A stretch of 64,000 nt of DNA from Neocallimastix lanati (nom. inval.) (taxonomy: Eukaryota; Neocallimastigomycota; Neocallimastigomycetes; Neocallimastigales; Neocallimastigaceae). The notes below the pieces were generated by a model. It was not told the origin of the DNA and searched no databases. It saw only the letters and a program-made list of their open reading frames with translations. The stretch covers positions 30,001 to 94,000 of the forward strand of contig JACVTC010000153.1 in assembly GCA_016946835.1 (NCBI GenBank). Reading direction: 5' to 3'. Position numbers and translations under genes: made by a program. Shown piece after piece: positions 1 through 13,915 of the stretch. Each line of letters begins with the position of its first letter. Positions within the stretch are counted from its first letter, which is position 1.

Positions 1-1284
1 AGTAGAAGTAGAAGTAGAAGTATTAGTAGAGGAAGATATTTAGGAATGAGGTCTAAGATTGGCAATAATAAACCTATAAGATATAAAAAAAAACACAATA
101 GAGTAGAAAAGGATAATAGACATCATCATAAAAAAAATAAGCTTTCCGATATTTTAAATAATTCTAATGGACCAATTGATGAAGAAAAATTAATTAAAAT
201 TTTGGAAAGACAAATTAAAAGGAGTAAAAAACGTAATAGATATCAATTTTCTGATTCGGAAGAAGATTATGAAAATGATAACAAAGATGAAAACGAAAGT
301 GAAAGTGAAAGTGAAAATGAAAATGAGAGTGAGAGTGAGAATGAAAATAAACGTAATAATGAAAAAATTAAAAAGAATAATAAAATTGAAAATGAATTTG
401 ATGAAGAAAAAGATTATGAAGAAGATTATGAAGAAGGCTATGAAGAAAAAAATGAGGAAGATGATGATTATGGTAAAAATTATAATGAAGAAGAAGAAAA
501 AGAAAAAGAAGAAGAAGATAAAGAAATCAAAAATCTAAATGAAAATAGAGTTGAAGATCAAAATAGAATTAAAATTAATAATGAAAATAATAAAGAGAAT
601 AATGTTGTAAAGAAAGTTGATAATAGAAAGAATGATTTTGATAATCATATAGAATTCGAAAATGAGGATGAAAGCAATAAAAGTAATGATGAAAACTATT
701 TAAGTGAAAGCAACTTTGATGAAGAAGAAGATTATATCAATAATTGTTATGATGAAAAAGAAAAAGAAAGTGGAAGTGAAAATAAAGGCATAAATGAAAT
801 TAGAAATGAAAGTGAACTTAAAAAAGAAATGGATATTGATAATAAAGATACAAATAAAGATGGACTAGAAAATGTTTATGAAGATATTGAAAATGAAAAT
901 GACAATGAAATTGAAAATGGAAGTGGAAATGAAAATGAAGATGAAATTGAGAAAGAAATAAATGTTGATAATATAAATATAAATGAAGATGAAAAAGAAA
1001 ACAAAAATGAAATTAAAAAAGGAAATAATTTTAATAATAAAGATATAAATAAAGATGAAATAGAGAGTAACTATGAAAATCTTGAGAAAAATGAAGATGA
1101 AATAATGAAGGGGAATAATAACATAAAAGAAAATTCAAATAAAAAAAGTTCAGGATATAATTTAAGATCTAGATCTAAAACAGATTTTTTTAAAAATGAA
1201 ATTGATCTGGATGAATATGAAACAGAAATAGAAAAATCGAAATCATTATCATTATCACAATCATCCCTTAGTTTTAATCACTAA
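1..1284 (+). CDS. Acidic low-complexity protein, 5' end outside window
   Basis: The frame is open from the first base of the window, so the first ATG at 46 is probably internal. The 15 codons before it encode Ser-Arg dipeptides (SRSRSRSISRGRYLG). The visible part is about 427 residues: a basic stretch rich in Lys, Arg and His, a short non-repetitive segment (SDILNNSNGPIDEEKLIKIL), then about 300 residues of Glu/Asp/Asn/Lys repeats, and a Ser-rich tail with a GYNLRSRSK motif. There is no recognisable catalytic domain or membrane segment. SR dipeptides and long acidic tracts are common in nuclear or nucleolar proteins, but the function is unknown. The long open frame in repetitive DNA supports a real gene. 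The stop is TAA. Confidence 0.6.
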   Translation, partial: SRSRSRSISRGRYLGMRSKIGNNKPIRYKKKHNRVEKDNRHHHKKNKLSDILNNSNGPIDEEKLIKILERQIKRSKKRNRYQFSDSEEDYENDNKDENESESESENENESESENENKRNNEKIKKNNKIENEFDEEKDYEEDYEEGYEEKNEEDDDYGKNYNEEEEKEKEEEDKEIKNLNENRVEDQNRIKINNENNKENNVVKKVDNRKNDFDNHIEFENEDESNKSNDENYLSESNFDEEEDYINNCYDEKEKESGSENKGINEIRNESELKKEMDIDNKDTNKDGLENVYEDIENENDNEIENGSGNENEDEIEKEINVDNININEDEKENKNEIKKGNNFNNKDINKDEIESNYENLEKNEDEIMKGNNNIKENSNKKSSGYNLRSRSKTDFFKNEIDLDEYETEIEKSKSLSLSQSSLSFNH

Positions 1285-1933
1285 GTCATTTATTAATTAA
1301 AAACATTCAATCATTGAATAAATCCGAATTAATTTTATAGTTTATTGAATAATATTAATATTAAAATAATATTAATATTATATATAGGGTATTAATGAAT
1401 ATAATAAATTAATTGAAAATAAAATTATACCAAATAACTTTTTTATTTTTGTTTTGTATATAATTTATTTGTATAAAATCTATAAATTTTGGAAAAATAA
1501 TTTTTTTTTCTTTATTTTTATTTTCATTTCCATTTCCATTGCCATAATTGTGATATCTATCTATATATCTTTAAGTATTTTTATTCTTTTCTAATGTGAA
1601 ATAATATCTTTGCTATTCATTATAAAATAACAATTTATTGTTATGTACAAATTTTTTATTATTCTATTTATTAAAATATTTTTTAATACTTTTTTTTTTT
1701 TACTATTTATAATATATTATTAATTATTAATATTTACATAGTTATATAATAAAATTATAAAGATAAAAAAAATTAAAACATTTGACTAAGAATATATTAA
1801 TATATTGAGTGTAAAATGATAAAATATATAATAAATTTTATGTGATATTAACATTCTTGTATATTATATATTATATCATTAATAATTTTGATTAAATAAA
1901 AAAAAAAAAAACCTATTTTTTAAAATTATTAGT

Positions 1934-1978
<45 letters not shown>

Positions 1979-2368
1979 TAAATACTATTCAAACTTTTTA
2001 TATTTTTTATATTTATAAACATTTTTTTTTAACTTATATGTAAAATCCTTTAAATAAAATAGTTAATTATTTTTAAATATATATATATATAATTTACTAT
2101 TATAAAGTAAAATATAATTAATTATTTAAACTAATATATTAATATTATTGAGTTGATTTATTGATTCTCAATTACTATTATTATTATTATATTCTATTAT
2201 TAAAAATTATTACTATTGTTGATTCTCAATTACTATTATTATTATTATATTCTATTATTAAAAATTATTACTATTGTTGAAGTTAATAATGATAATTATA
2301 GAATATTTTTATTATTAATAAATTATTGAAATGAATTTTACATATTAAGAAAATCCTTTAAAGGTCAT

Positions 2369-2372
<4 letters not shown>
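1285..2372. other. AT-rich spacer, no gene seen
   Basis: This spacer follows the acidic-protein gene. It holds a 42-nt T run at 1936-1977 and the 58-bp tandem duplication described separately. I see no open frame with coding character and no RNA gene on either strand. Confidence 0.6.
2161..2276. repeat. 58-bp exact tandem duplication (two copies)
   Basis: A 58-bp unit beginning TTGATTCTCAATTACTATTA occurs at 2161-2218 and again, with no change I can see, at 2219-2276. Identity of both copies points to a recent local duplication. The unit contains a short ATT microsatellite that could have promoted slippage or unequal exchange. Confidence 0.9.
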
Positions 2373-2432
<60 letters not shown>

Positions 2433-2464
2433 TATTATTATTCTTTTGTAATAATAATATTTAA

Positions 2465-2509
<45 letters not shown>

Positions 2510-2510
2510 T
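2373..2510. repeat. T58 homopolymer followed by ATT microsatellite
   Basis: An uninterrupted run of about 58 T (2373-2430) is followed by imperfect and then perfect ATT repeats up to the edge of the dispersed repeat at 2508. Read on the minus strand, this is an (AAT)n/(TAA)n tract directly after the end of the repeat, as expected for the 3' tail of a non-LTR retroposon. The same arrangement flanks the second copy near 32.8 kb. Confidence 0.75.
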
Positions 2511-2960
2511 TACTTCCTGTTTATACCATATTTTTGCTCCTCTCAAGGCATGGGAATATTAAGGTAGTCCTAACACTTCGGTATGCTTTCGTATAGGTGG
2601 ATATTGTCCCTGCTTGTGTTAAGGTTCTGCCTACTTAGCATAAGCAAAGAATATAATAATACATTACATAGACTAATAAATCTAGTTACTTGTGAGGAAA
2701 TTAATTCAACAATCATTGATGAATTAATATCCTCACATTGATGAAAAACATGGAAATCCCTTAATCTGATCCAAGCCACATTTTGTATACGTTACGCTTA
2801 GGGATATCATTCAATACTACTCTTGTTTAGTGATTAAGAAACAAGGGTCGACTAATATGGCTAATTAACAAATATTGTGGCTGTGAAATACATTATATAT
2901 GCATGTGGTGACCTATATATATAGAGTATTATACGACTCCAGGTTGTACTCTTGGTTTAT
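2508..2960 (-). mobile_element. Dispersed repeat copy 1, candidate non-LTR retroposon
   Basis: Positions 2508-2678 match 32799-32958 almost base for base, except for an 11-nt segment present only here (after CACTTCGG) and a few substitutions. The region is noticeably richer in GC than its surroundings. On the minus strand it carries an open frame at 2570-2779 (69 codons, reading VAWIRLRDFHVFHQCED with a GTG at the first codon). The element seems to extend to about 2960, where normal AT-rich spacer resumes. A (TAA)n tail on the minus-strand 3' side suggests a LINE or SINE fragment. I do not recognise the family, and a transposon of another class cannot be excluded. Confidence 0.6.
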
Positions 2961-3485
2961 TTAATAGAAGATTACCATATATTTATATGTAGATATATAC
3001 GAAAGTCTATAAAAAATATGTTTAAAATTATTTGATTTATTAATATTGCTTATATTTAAATATAAATTGTATATAATTATTTTTTTTTTGGTATGATGGA
3101 AGAATATTTTATATCACACAAATAATAAATTTTAATTTCATTTTCAATATTTTTTAAATTTTAGTAATAATTTTTTTATAAAATATATTAAAATAATATA
3201 TATGAATAATATATTACAATGTATTAGGAGTAATTAATTAATATTATTGGACAATAAATTCTGTTTTTTATTAAAAATTAATTTGCTATGAAACTTTATA
3301 AAAAATATTAAAAATAAAATTAATATAGAAAAAGAAATATTAATTATAACTAAAATTAAATAATATAATAATAGTTATAATAAACATCATCATCATCATA
3401 ATAATAATAAATAAAAAAAAAACTAAAATAATTAATATTTTATCTTGTTTTATTATTTAATTAAAATAATTTTTTAGTAATATAA

Positions 3486-3528
<43 letters not shown>

Positions 3529-4331
3529 ATTAATTAAAAATAAAAAAATATATATATATATATATTTATAATTTTTTTTAACTTTATTTTATTATATTTC
3601 TTTTTTTTTTTTTTTTTTTTTTTTTTTTATTTTATTTTATTTTAAAAAAAATTAGATTTTACATTTTTTTTGTTAAATTTATATATATATATAAAAGAAA
3701 AGAAAAGAACAATTTTATTATAATATATTTCTTTTCTTTAAATTAAATTTTTTCGTAAATTTAAAAGTTTAAAATATAAATATTATAAATTTTTAAATAA
3801 TTAACTCAAAAAATAAAAAAAGTATATGTATATATATAATTTATTATATATATAAAATATAAATTAATAATTTAAAATAGTTAATTTCCTTGACAAAATA
3901 TAAAATAAATATTTGAAATTAAAATAATTATATTATAATATATTTATTTGTTTTTTATCTATATTATTTTTATATAGCGTAAACCAAAATCATTACTTTA
4001 ATAATTAATTTTTTTTAATTAAAGAAGTAATTATAAAAATTATAATTATTTTGATAAAAGTATTTCTAATCAAAATATTTCAAAATATTTATATTAAGCC
4101 AAATAATAATAATAAAAATATAATTATAAGTAGTATATATTTAAATATATTTATAAAAATTAAAATCATATTAAAATCATTTACTTAAAAATAAAAACAA
4201 ACACAAAAAACGAAACAAAACAAAACAAATCGGGAAAAAATATTTTCAAATTGAAAATTTTCAAATTAAATTCAATATTACATATAATCAATATATTAAT
4301 TATTAATAATATCCAAATATATATGTATATA

Positions 4332-4363
<32 letters not shown>

Positions 4364-4791
4364 TTTTTTTTTGATTTTTTTCTTTTAGAAGTGATAATAT
4401 TGAAATAATAAATTATCTTATTAATATTATATAATAATAATTTATATAAATTATTTACAAAAAATTTAAATTTGGAATAAATTTTAATACTGATTTATTC
4501 TTTCTTTTAAGTAAAACAGTAAACAGTAATAATAGTGATAATTTAGTTTTAATTCTATATATAATAAATTATTGTGTTAATATTATATATATTTCAATAA
4601 TATTTAATAATATCTTCTTATAAGACTTATAAGATAAATAATAATTTTATAATATTTGAATTTTAGATTTATGTATATAATAATATTATTCTTTCTAATA
4701 TTTATTTAAATATAAAAAAAGAGAAAGAATTTTAAAATTCTATATCTATATTAAAATTTTATACCTATTTTAAATACATATATTCTCATCG

Positions 4792-4833
<42 letters not shown>

Positions 4834-5118
4834 CACATTTTTAATATAAATTATTCATTATTCGTTTGTTTATTTTATTTTTTATTTCATTCATTATTAG
4901 TAATTTATTCAAATAATTTATAAAAAGATTAAATATAAATCTTAACAAATTATAATAACTACAATTAATTAAAATAAATTTAATAATAAATAAAACTAAA
5001 AAACAAAAACTAAAAAACTAAAAAACAAAAACTAAAAAACTAAAAAACAAAACTAAAAATAATATAAAAAAAAAAAAAAAAAATTATAAAATTGTATATT
5101 TTGCTATCTATTTAAGGA
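2961..5118. other. AT-rich spacer upstream of the Rho GEF gene
   Basis: This is almost pure A/T with T runs of 29-43 nt near 3488, 3600, 4349 and 4791, and a short tandem array of AAAAACT-type units at 4995-5060. No gene or RNA is seen. The last few hundred bases presumably hold the promoter and 5' leader of the following gene, but no specific element can be named. Confidence 0.5.
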
Positions 5119-7642
5119 ATGGATAAACCTGCTATTACAAAAAAGGAATTAGATTCAAAGAAAGAAGAAATTTCAAAAGTTATCTTTTCTGCTCAAAGTT
5201 TAGACAATGAAAATCGAAAAGAAGTATGAAGAACAAAAATTAACATTTTTTTTTTTTTTTTTTTTTATAAATTTTAAATATTTGTATAAAAATTCGATAT
5301 TTTTAAGTAAAATATTAAATAATATATATAATATAAAATAATAAAAAGGATGCTTATATTCAATATATTAATTGCTTAATTATTATTGGAAATCAATTAT
5401 TAGAATTTAAGTTGGATAGTAAGTGTATAATATTTTATATATATATATATAAGTAAGATTATTATAATAGGAATAAATAAAATCTATATCTATGTTACTA
5501 TTTATTATTATGTAATTTTAAAATTTTTTATTTTTTATTTTTTATTTTTTATTTTTATTTTTATTTTTATTTTTATTCTTATTTTTTTTTATATTAAGAA
5601 TTCACCAATGACATTTCTACTTATGTTTCTTCAATTCTACATTTATTGGAACATTGTTGTGAGAGATTAAGATCTATTTCAAGTTCTTTTAATCCAAATG
5701 AAGATATAAATCGTAGGGCTTCTTGTGTGGTTCCAAATGTTGCAAAAATTTCATTGTCATTATCAAGAAATCATACTATGAATGAAAATTTAATAGGTAC
5801 TCAAAGAAAGTCATTACCATATTTTCCACGTCAAAATATATCTCGTCGTAATACTGTTGATCCATATAGTATTAAAACCCAGCAACTCTCTAAACCAATT
5901 AGGAGTTATACAATTCATGAAATAAATTATGAAGACTCACTTGAATTACCATTAGATATTAGTCATACTTTAGATAATATTAATGAAGTTAATACTGATG
6001 ATATTAATCAAAATGTTGAACTTGCAGATAATCTTGAAGAAGCTAATATGAAAGTAACTGAAAGTCCAAAACAAGAAGAAAAGAAACTCAATAAACCATC
6101 TAATCACTATATATTTAGTAGTGATTCAGAAAATACTATTGATGATGAGGATTTTTATAGTGATTATAGTATAGATTATAATGAAATTGGTATCGAGAGT
6201 GCAAATACTAAAGAGGATAATAAGAAAGAAAATAAAAAAGATAACAAAAATATTTTAAAAGATTACAATAATAATAACATTAATGACAAGTATGGTAACA
6301 AAAATGATTTAAGTAATAATATTTCAACTCCACCAATTTATCCAGTTGCTTCAACTGTCAACAACGTAAATAGTAATACTACTATTAATGATAACATTCA
6401 AAATGCAACAGTTGATGACAATTGTGATAAAGAATCTGATATTTGTGAGAATAAAATAAATCATTCTTATAATTCTAGTGATTTAATAGGTATTAAAATG
6501 CCCTCACCATCAAGTGGTAGTCCAAATAATTTTTCAGTAGGTAAAATAAATAGTAATAATAGTGGTCATAGTAATTATAGTAATAACATTAATAATAGTA
6601 AAACTAATCAGTCATATCAATACCCGTCAATACCAATGCCGATGCCAATGCCAATGCCAATGCCGGTGTCAATGCCAAGACCAAATTCAACGATTTTAAA
6701 TAGTAATAGTATTAGCAATAATCACAATGATAATAGTATAAATAATAGTAATAGTGTAGAAAGTAATAATATGAATGATTCAAACAACAAAAGAAATAGT
6801 TATAATAAAAATAATTTTAATAGTAATGATTATAGTAATACTAACAGTAATAAAACCAGTAACAATAATATTAGTATACTTGAAACTAATAATAAAAATA
6901 GAAGAAATGGAAGATTATCTATATCAGAATTGAAAAATCATGGTAATAACACAATATTCCAACATTCATATACAACAAATAATAATTACTCAATGCCGGT
7001 ACCTAATAATGATATTAGAAGAATTAATACAGTATCACAGGCGACCTTATCAAATAAAACAAATAAAAAGAATGATTCTTTTATAGATATGCCAGTACTA
7101 CCAAAGATTAATAAGATTCGCTTTAATATAAGTAATAGTGGTAACAGTGAAAACAATAAAAACAATAATAAAAATGATAATAATAATAGTAATGATCATA
7201 ATTCAATTATTAACAGTAACAGTAATCATCATATATTATTGAATAGTAATAATAATAATAGTAATAATAATAATGATGAATTTTATAATATGCCTAATGT
7301 TAGCACTATAAACAATTCTCCATCCTTTAATAGCTCCTTTGCGAATATTAATAGCAATAATGGAATTTTAAGTAGTAGTACTATCTTAAGTAGTAATACT
7401 CATAAAACATTTAATAGTATAAATAATGATAATTCAACAAGTTCAAAAATTGAGGGTCAAAGTTATATTATGCCTTCACCAAAAACTAATTACTCCTCCC
7501 AAAGTATAGATTTGGATTCGTCTAGTTATATGATGCCTTCTACAAAAACAAGTTATTCAAATAATTCAGTACATTCTGATATGAATTCATTAAGTTATAG
7601 TGTATCCCCTCCAAAACAAAGCTTTATAAATTTAACCGGTCT

Positions 7643-7685
<43 letters not shown>

Positions 7686-10230
7686 TATAATAGTGGTAAT
7701 GGTAATTTATTACCACCAGGATTTGCAAATCAAAATAATTCAGATGCTAGTATCTATGATAACTCAGAATCTTATGATATATCTTTTGCAGAAAAGGTAA
7801 ATAAAATTTAATTATTAATATATATATATTTAATTAATTTTATTTAATTAATAAACATGCATATATTAATTTTTAATAATTAATTGATTTTATATAAATA
7901 TATATTTTTTTATTTTATTAATTTTATATATTTATATTTATGTATTTTACCTAATTATATTATTACATTTTTATATTATTATTTTATTATATTTATTTTT
8001 ATTATTTTAATATTATAACATTTTTATATTTTAATGTTTTTATTATTTTAATATTATAATATTATAATATTTTTATATTTTTATATTTTTATATTTCTAT
8101 ATTTTATTTATTATTATTATTACTATTATTATTATCCATATTAATAAATATATACAGAGTCGATTTGATATTAATCCCGAAGGACCATGTAATGGAATTA
8201 AAATTCCAATGCCTTTACCGGTTATTAATGTTAACGAAGTTCCGGTTCCATCCTATACATCATCTCCATTAATTATACAAGCTCAACAAAGAAATTACCA
8301 AATATGGCAAAATTACCAACAAATTCAAAACAATGGTATTCCAGTTTCATCTGCTCTTACTTTATCTTTACTTAGATTAATGACGGAAAATTTAACCATT
8401 GCTCGTCAAAATTCATCGACTATAACTGAAAAAATTCTAAATGAAAGAAATGAAAATCAAATAGATGAAGAGATGGCTTCTTTAAAGTTTAGTTCTAAAT
8501 ATTCTGAAAATATGAATGATTCTTTAGATGATGATAGAATTCAGAGTTGTTCTATTTCGGATTCTGATGATCAAATTTTAGAAGAACTATCAGAAGAAGA
8601 AAAATTGGATGATAAAGTTACTACAGTTTTTAAAAAGCCATCAATTAAAAAAGATGAACGTAAATCAATGTTTATTGACAATTTAGTTCTTGAATTATAT
8701 GAAACTGAATGTAGCTATATTAATAATTTAAGTGTTATGGTAGATACAATTAAATCCCGTTTACTAGAGAAGAAAATTATTCCAGAAAAGGCTGTGGAAG
8801 TTATATTCTTTGGTTTAGCTGATATTAGAGATTTTAGTATTCAATTAAGAGATAGTATTGCAAAAGCTACTTCTTCTTCAGATAATAAAATTAATGCAAT
8901 AAGTGAAGTATTTTTGAAACATGTTGGTGATTTTAATTGCTATGTAAATTTTGTTTCTAATTATTCCAAAGCCTGTATTACAGTAAAATCCTATGAAAAG
9001 TCATCTTACCTCTTTGCTGAATTCCTTAAATCAATTCCAAAGATGGAGGAATGTAAGAGACAAGATATTAACAGTTTCTTTATTATGCCAATTCAGCGTC
9101 CAATGCGTTATTCATTGTTATTATCTGAGTTAAATAAAAAGAATCCGGAAAATGAAGGTCTTGAAGCAGCTATGAACTTTATGAAGGAAATGGCTAAAAC
9201 TCTTAATCAAGTGAAACGTCAAGAAGAAGAAATTAATGGTGTCTATACTATATTTAATGAAACATTATACTGTCCAAGAATTCTTATAAAGAATTCTGAA
9301 GTAGTTCCAAAACGTTTAATTAAAACTTATCATGGTATAATCTTTAAAAGTACTTCAGCTAGCGTTCATGTCATGAATGATTCTATGTTGATTACTAAAA
9401 ATAGAAAAGATAGTACTAAATATAAATATAAATTCCAATTTTATATTGAATACTCTTCATTAATAGTTAAAAAAAGTAAGTTATTCTTAAAATATTAATT
9501 TTTATTTTTATTTTTAATTATTTTATTTTTTTATTTATTTTTATTTATTTTTTATTTTATTTTATTTATTTATTTATTTTTATTTTTATTATTTATTTAT
9601 ATTATATATTACTTTATTATTAAAATGAAATAATAATTAAATAAAAATTAATTAATTAACGATTTATTTATTTATTATTTTTAAGGTAATAAATCTGATA
9701 GAAATTTAGCAATTCTTATTAATAAAAATAATCCAAATAATTTTGTGTCTAAACCAGGTAATTTAATTTCTGGTCAGCGTATTTCCAGTCTTCATTTGAA
9801 AAAAGGTTCCAAAAGAGAAACATTAGTTTGTATATTACAATTAACTGATAATAAACAAGCTAAAGAATTATTGAGTCTTCTAAATGAATTAATAGAAAAG
9901 AGTAATAGAAATATTAATGAAAGTAGTAACAATAATTCAAGTTCTACTGGGTCTTTTGATTTTTATAATGAGTCAAGTTCAATATTTACTGAAACATCAT
10001 TAGAAAATATAAGTTTATATGATATGAGTTCTATTCTTGGTAAAAGTATTTACTCAAGTCGATCATATGATGGTCCAAAAACAAGGTCGATAGGTCCTTC
10101 AAAATCTATAATAGAATCTCGTTCAATTAATAGAAATTCTGTATTAGATAGATCAATATTAGATACTTTTGATGAAAATGATTATAATGAAAATGAATAT
10201 AATGAAAATGATTCTGATGAAAATGAATAA
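5119..10230 (+). CDS. Rho guanine-nucleotide exchange factor (DH-PH), five exons
   Basis: Joining 5119-5223, 5349-5418, 5599-7796, 8158-9475 and 9686-10230 gives one 1411-aa frame. All introns are GT-AG with phases that fit, and an in-frame TAA lies six bases before the ATG. Residues 1 to about 950 are low complexity: Asn/Ser tracts, a Met-Pro repeat near 6630-6680, and three Ser-Tyr-x-Met-Pro-Ser repeats. Residues about 958-1150 form a Dbl-homology domain with the conserved helix QDINSFFIMPIQRPMRYSLL. Residues about 1168-1302 form a PH-like domain split by the last intron. DH-PH proteins exchange GDP for GTP on Rho-family GTPases at membranes and control actin and polarity. The DH call is strong; the target GTPase cannot be told. 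The acidic C-terminal tail repeats Asn-Glu-Tyr/Asp units. Confidence 0.88.
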
Positions 10231-11653
10231 AATGAAAATGATTACAGTAAAAGTGATTAAAATAGAGTTGATTATTATTTAAATTTAAATTTTTTTAAAA
10301 ACACATATCATAAATGATAGTGAAAATAAATATATTTTATTAAAAAATAATGAAAATAATAAAGTAAATAAAAAGTATAATATTAACTAAACAAACAAAC
10401 AAACAAACAAAAAAATTAATCACAAATAATAATATAAATATAAATCATTCATTTAATATAAAAATTAAATTATAATGAAGTATTTAATTATTAAAATTAT
10501 TAAATAAAAATAAATAAGTATTTAATAAATGTTAAATATTTTATTAATAAATATATGGAATAATCGGTAGTTTATTAAAAAGTTTTAATTAATTATAAAT
10601 TTTTTTTTTATTTTTTTTTTAAAAAAAAAAGTTTATAAATATATAATTTATAATAAAATTTAATTATCATTGCAATAATTAATAATAAATTATTATATTT
10701 GAAAAATAGCAATATTAATTAATTTTTATAATTGCTAATTTTGTACATTTATGAATATATATATATATATACATACATACAAAGTTGATATAATATTTTT
10801 AAGTTAAAATATAAAATTAAAATGAATAATAAATAAGTAAATTTACAATTTACTATACATGAATTATTGTGATTACTCTTATTATTTTAAAAATTCTTTC
10901 TGTTGATAAATTATAGTTTACTTATATTAATATAAATTTAATGTTTATGCCAATAATTTAAAATGGATATATATTTTATTTAATTGAAATTAAATTAGAA
11001 AGTTAAAATTAAATATATAACTAAATGGTGAAAAAAAAAATATTTATAAAATATTTTTTTTCTAACTGTAATATTATTTTAAAAGTTAATCGAAGTTTTA
11101 AATATTTCAATAATTAATGTTCATAAAAATTCATTTTACAGTATTAATTATAATTTAAAGTTTTGAATTTTAATATCATATAAAAAAAGTATTGATTAAT
11201 ATATTTTTTATTTTTTTGATTGGTTGATTTACTTTTTTTTTTCAAAAAAAAAAAAAAAAAAATAAGATATATAAAAATCATTTTGATATATCAATAATAG
11301 TATAATTATTTATATTAAATTAAAAATATTATTATATAATTTAAGATTACACAAAATAAAACGATTTAGAGAAATATATATATATAATTTAATATTTTAT
11401 TTTTATTTTATTTTATATATTTATTATATATAATAAAGAAAATTATATATATAAATATAAATATCTTAATATTAGTATATTTTAAATTTTTTATATTATA
11501 TAAATAAATATAATATAAAAAATTTTAAAAATTTAATCATTCAAAAAGGAAAACATACAATTTATTTATTTCATATAGACTTATTTTAATTTAATCAATA
11601 TCATAATTTATTTATTTAATACAAAAATATTTATATATATATATTTTTTCAAA
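10231..11653. other. Spacer between Rho GEF and Rrb1-like gene
   Basis: AT-rich spacer with short A and T runs and a small ACAA array at 10390-10413. I see no gene, RNA or repeat of note. It should contain the Rho GEF 3' end and the promoter of the next gene, but no signal can be assigned. Confidence 0.5.
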
Positions 11654-11866
11654 ATGAAACGTTCAGCAGATTTCGGTACCTCAAGTTCAAAAAAGAAGGA
11701 CAATCAAAGAAAAAATGATGATATGGATATAAATGAAATGGGTGAATTTGAAGATCCATATGGAGATGACAATGAAAGTGATGAAGAAATTGTCGAAAAT
11801 AATGACGAAGGTATTTAAATAAATAAAATAAAATATATAAAAGATAGTATAAGAGGTTAACTTGAT

Positions 11867-11905
<39 letters not shown>

Positions 11906-13915
11906 AAAAGCAAAATAAATAAATAAAAAGTAAAATATTTAAAAATAATAATATAAATTTTAAAAATAATCTTAATAATTCGATATTTTTTAAAATTAAA
12001 TTAAATAAAATAGGAATGGAGATTGATGATGAAGAAGAAGAAGAGACTAAACATGAAGTAATTATCATAAAGATTATTAAAATATTATTTAAATAATATT
12101 AAAATAGAATTGAATTTTATAATATATTATCGAAATATCATTATAGAAATAACAAATCTAAGATATATAATAATATTTGATTAGAATTTTAAACTTTGTA
12201 ACATATTTTAATTTAAATAATATAATAATAATAATACTAATAATACAATTACTACTAATTATCTAATAATATTACTACTACTACTACTATTAATAATAAT
12301 AATAATGATAATAATAAGACATATATGCCAGGTAAAGAAATGGGTGAAAATGAAGTTCTTGTTGTTGATAATACTGCATATGAAATGTTACATACCATGA
12401 ATGTTGAATGGCCTTGTTTAAGTTTTGATTTCTTAGGTGATAGTTTAGGTGTCAATCGTACTTCTGTAAATGTTAAATAATTAAATAAAATAATTATTAA
12501 ATTTATTTATATATTTTATAATATTATTTTATAACTAATAAATAAAAAAATAATTTAAAATATTATTTTTTTTTTTTTCCTTTTAATAATAATAATTAAT
12601 AAAAGTTTCCAATGACGGCATATCTTGTCGCTGGTTCTCAAGCTGAAGAACAAAAAAATAATCAATTATATATTTTAAAGATGTCTCAAATGAACAAAAC
12701 AAAATACGATGGTAAATATATATATTACTAAATATTACATAAATAATATTACATAAAGTTTAATTAAAAATATATGTTACATATATATATATATATATAT
12801 TTATTAGATGATTTTGAAGATGATAATTCTGATGATGGTTTAGATGATGATCCAATTTTAGAATATAAAGCTATTCCACATCAAGGTGGTATTAATAGAG
12901 TTAGAGTTATGCCACATCCTGAATCTCATATTGTAGCTACATGGTCTGAAACTGGTAAAGTTAATATATTTGATATTACTTCAGCAGTTAAGAGCTTTGA
13001 TGTTCCAGGTGTTATGGTTAATCCAAAGAATATTAAGCCATTGTACACAGTGAATGCACATGGTCGTGCCGAAGGTTTTGCTTTAGATTGGAGTAAAGCT
13101 GAAACTGGTAGATTACTTTCTGGTGATATTAATAAACATATTTATTTAACCAATCCAACTGATAGTTCTTTTAAAACAGATATTCAACCATTTACTGGAC
13201 ATCAATCTTCCGTTGAAGATATTCAATGGGCTCCAAAGGAAAAGAATGTATTTGCTTCCTGTTCAGCTGATCAAACTATTAAGATTTGGGATACTCGTGC
13301 TGGAAAGCGTAACCAACTTAATGTAAAAGCACATGATACTGATGTTAATGTAATTCATTGGAATCAAACTACTGAATTCTTAATGGCCTCAGGTGCTGAC
13401 GATGGTGTATTTAAGATTTGGGATTTACGTCAAAACTTCGGAAGTAATAATACTGCACCAGTAGCTAGTTTCAAATGGCATACTGCTCCAATTACAAGTA
13501 TTGAATTCCATCCACAAGATAGTTCTATGTTAGCTGTTAGTGGTGCTGATAATCAATTAACTTTATGGGATTTATCTGTAGAGCGTGATGTTGAAGAAGA
13601 AAAGAATATTAATTCTGATGTTCAAGATATTCCACCACAATTAATGTTCATTCATCAAGTAAGTTTTTTTTTTTTTTTTTTTTTTTTTTTTGTTTGAAGA
13701 AAAATATATATATATATTTTATTTTTAATCGATTTAAAAATAAAAAAATAAATATATATATAAATATTAATATCATATAAATTTATATTTTTTATATTAA
13801 AATAAAGGGTCAAGAAGATATTAAAGAAATTCATTGGCATAAGCAATTAACTGGTGTAATAGGTAGTACTGCCAGTGACGGTTTCAATATTTTCAAGACT
13901 ATAAATTCGCAATAA
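11654..13915 (+). CDS. RRB1: Glutamate-rich WD40 protein, ribosome-assembly chaperone (Rrb1/GRWD1 family), six exons
   Basis: Exons 11654-11810, 12014-12057, 12319-12465, 12606-12711, 12808-13658 and 13808-13915 join in phase to a 470-aa protein, close to human GRWD1 and yeast Rrb1 in length. The N-terminus is basic (MKRSADFG) and then strongly acidic. Next comes the histone-binding-type segment of the CAF1 p48/Rrb1 family ([18 protein letters not shown]). A beta-propeller of WD repeats follows, with units such as [31 protein letters not shown] and [14 protein letters not shown]. The last exon closes the propeller ([12 protein letters not shown]). Family members bind Rpl3 and escort it into 60S pre-ribosomes in the nucleolus. 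Exon 1 begins right after a T-rich leader. Orthology is well supported by the domain order; function is from the family. Confidence 0.93.

Noticed and set aside
269-538. Lys/Met-rich ORF overlapping the acidic protein
   Set aside because: Shifted reading of the GAA/GAT repeats; the acidic frame is much longer and continues on both sides.
13655-13846. 63-codon minus-strand ORF over the last Rrb1 intron
   Set aside because: It lies across an intron of a well-supported gene and consists of AT-repeat translation.
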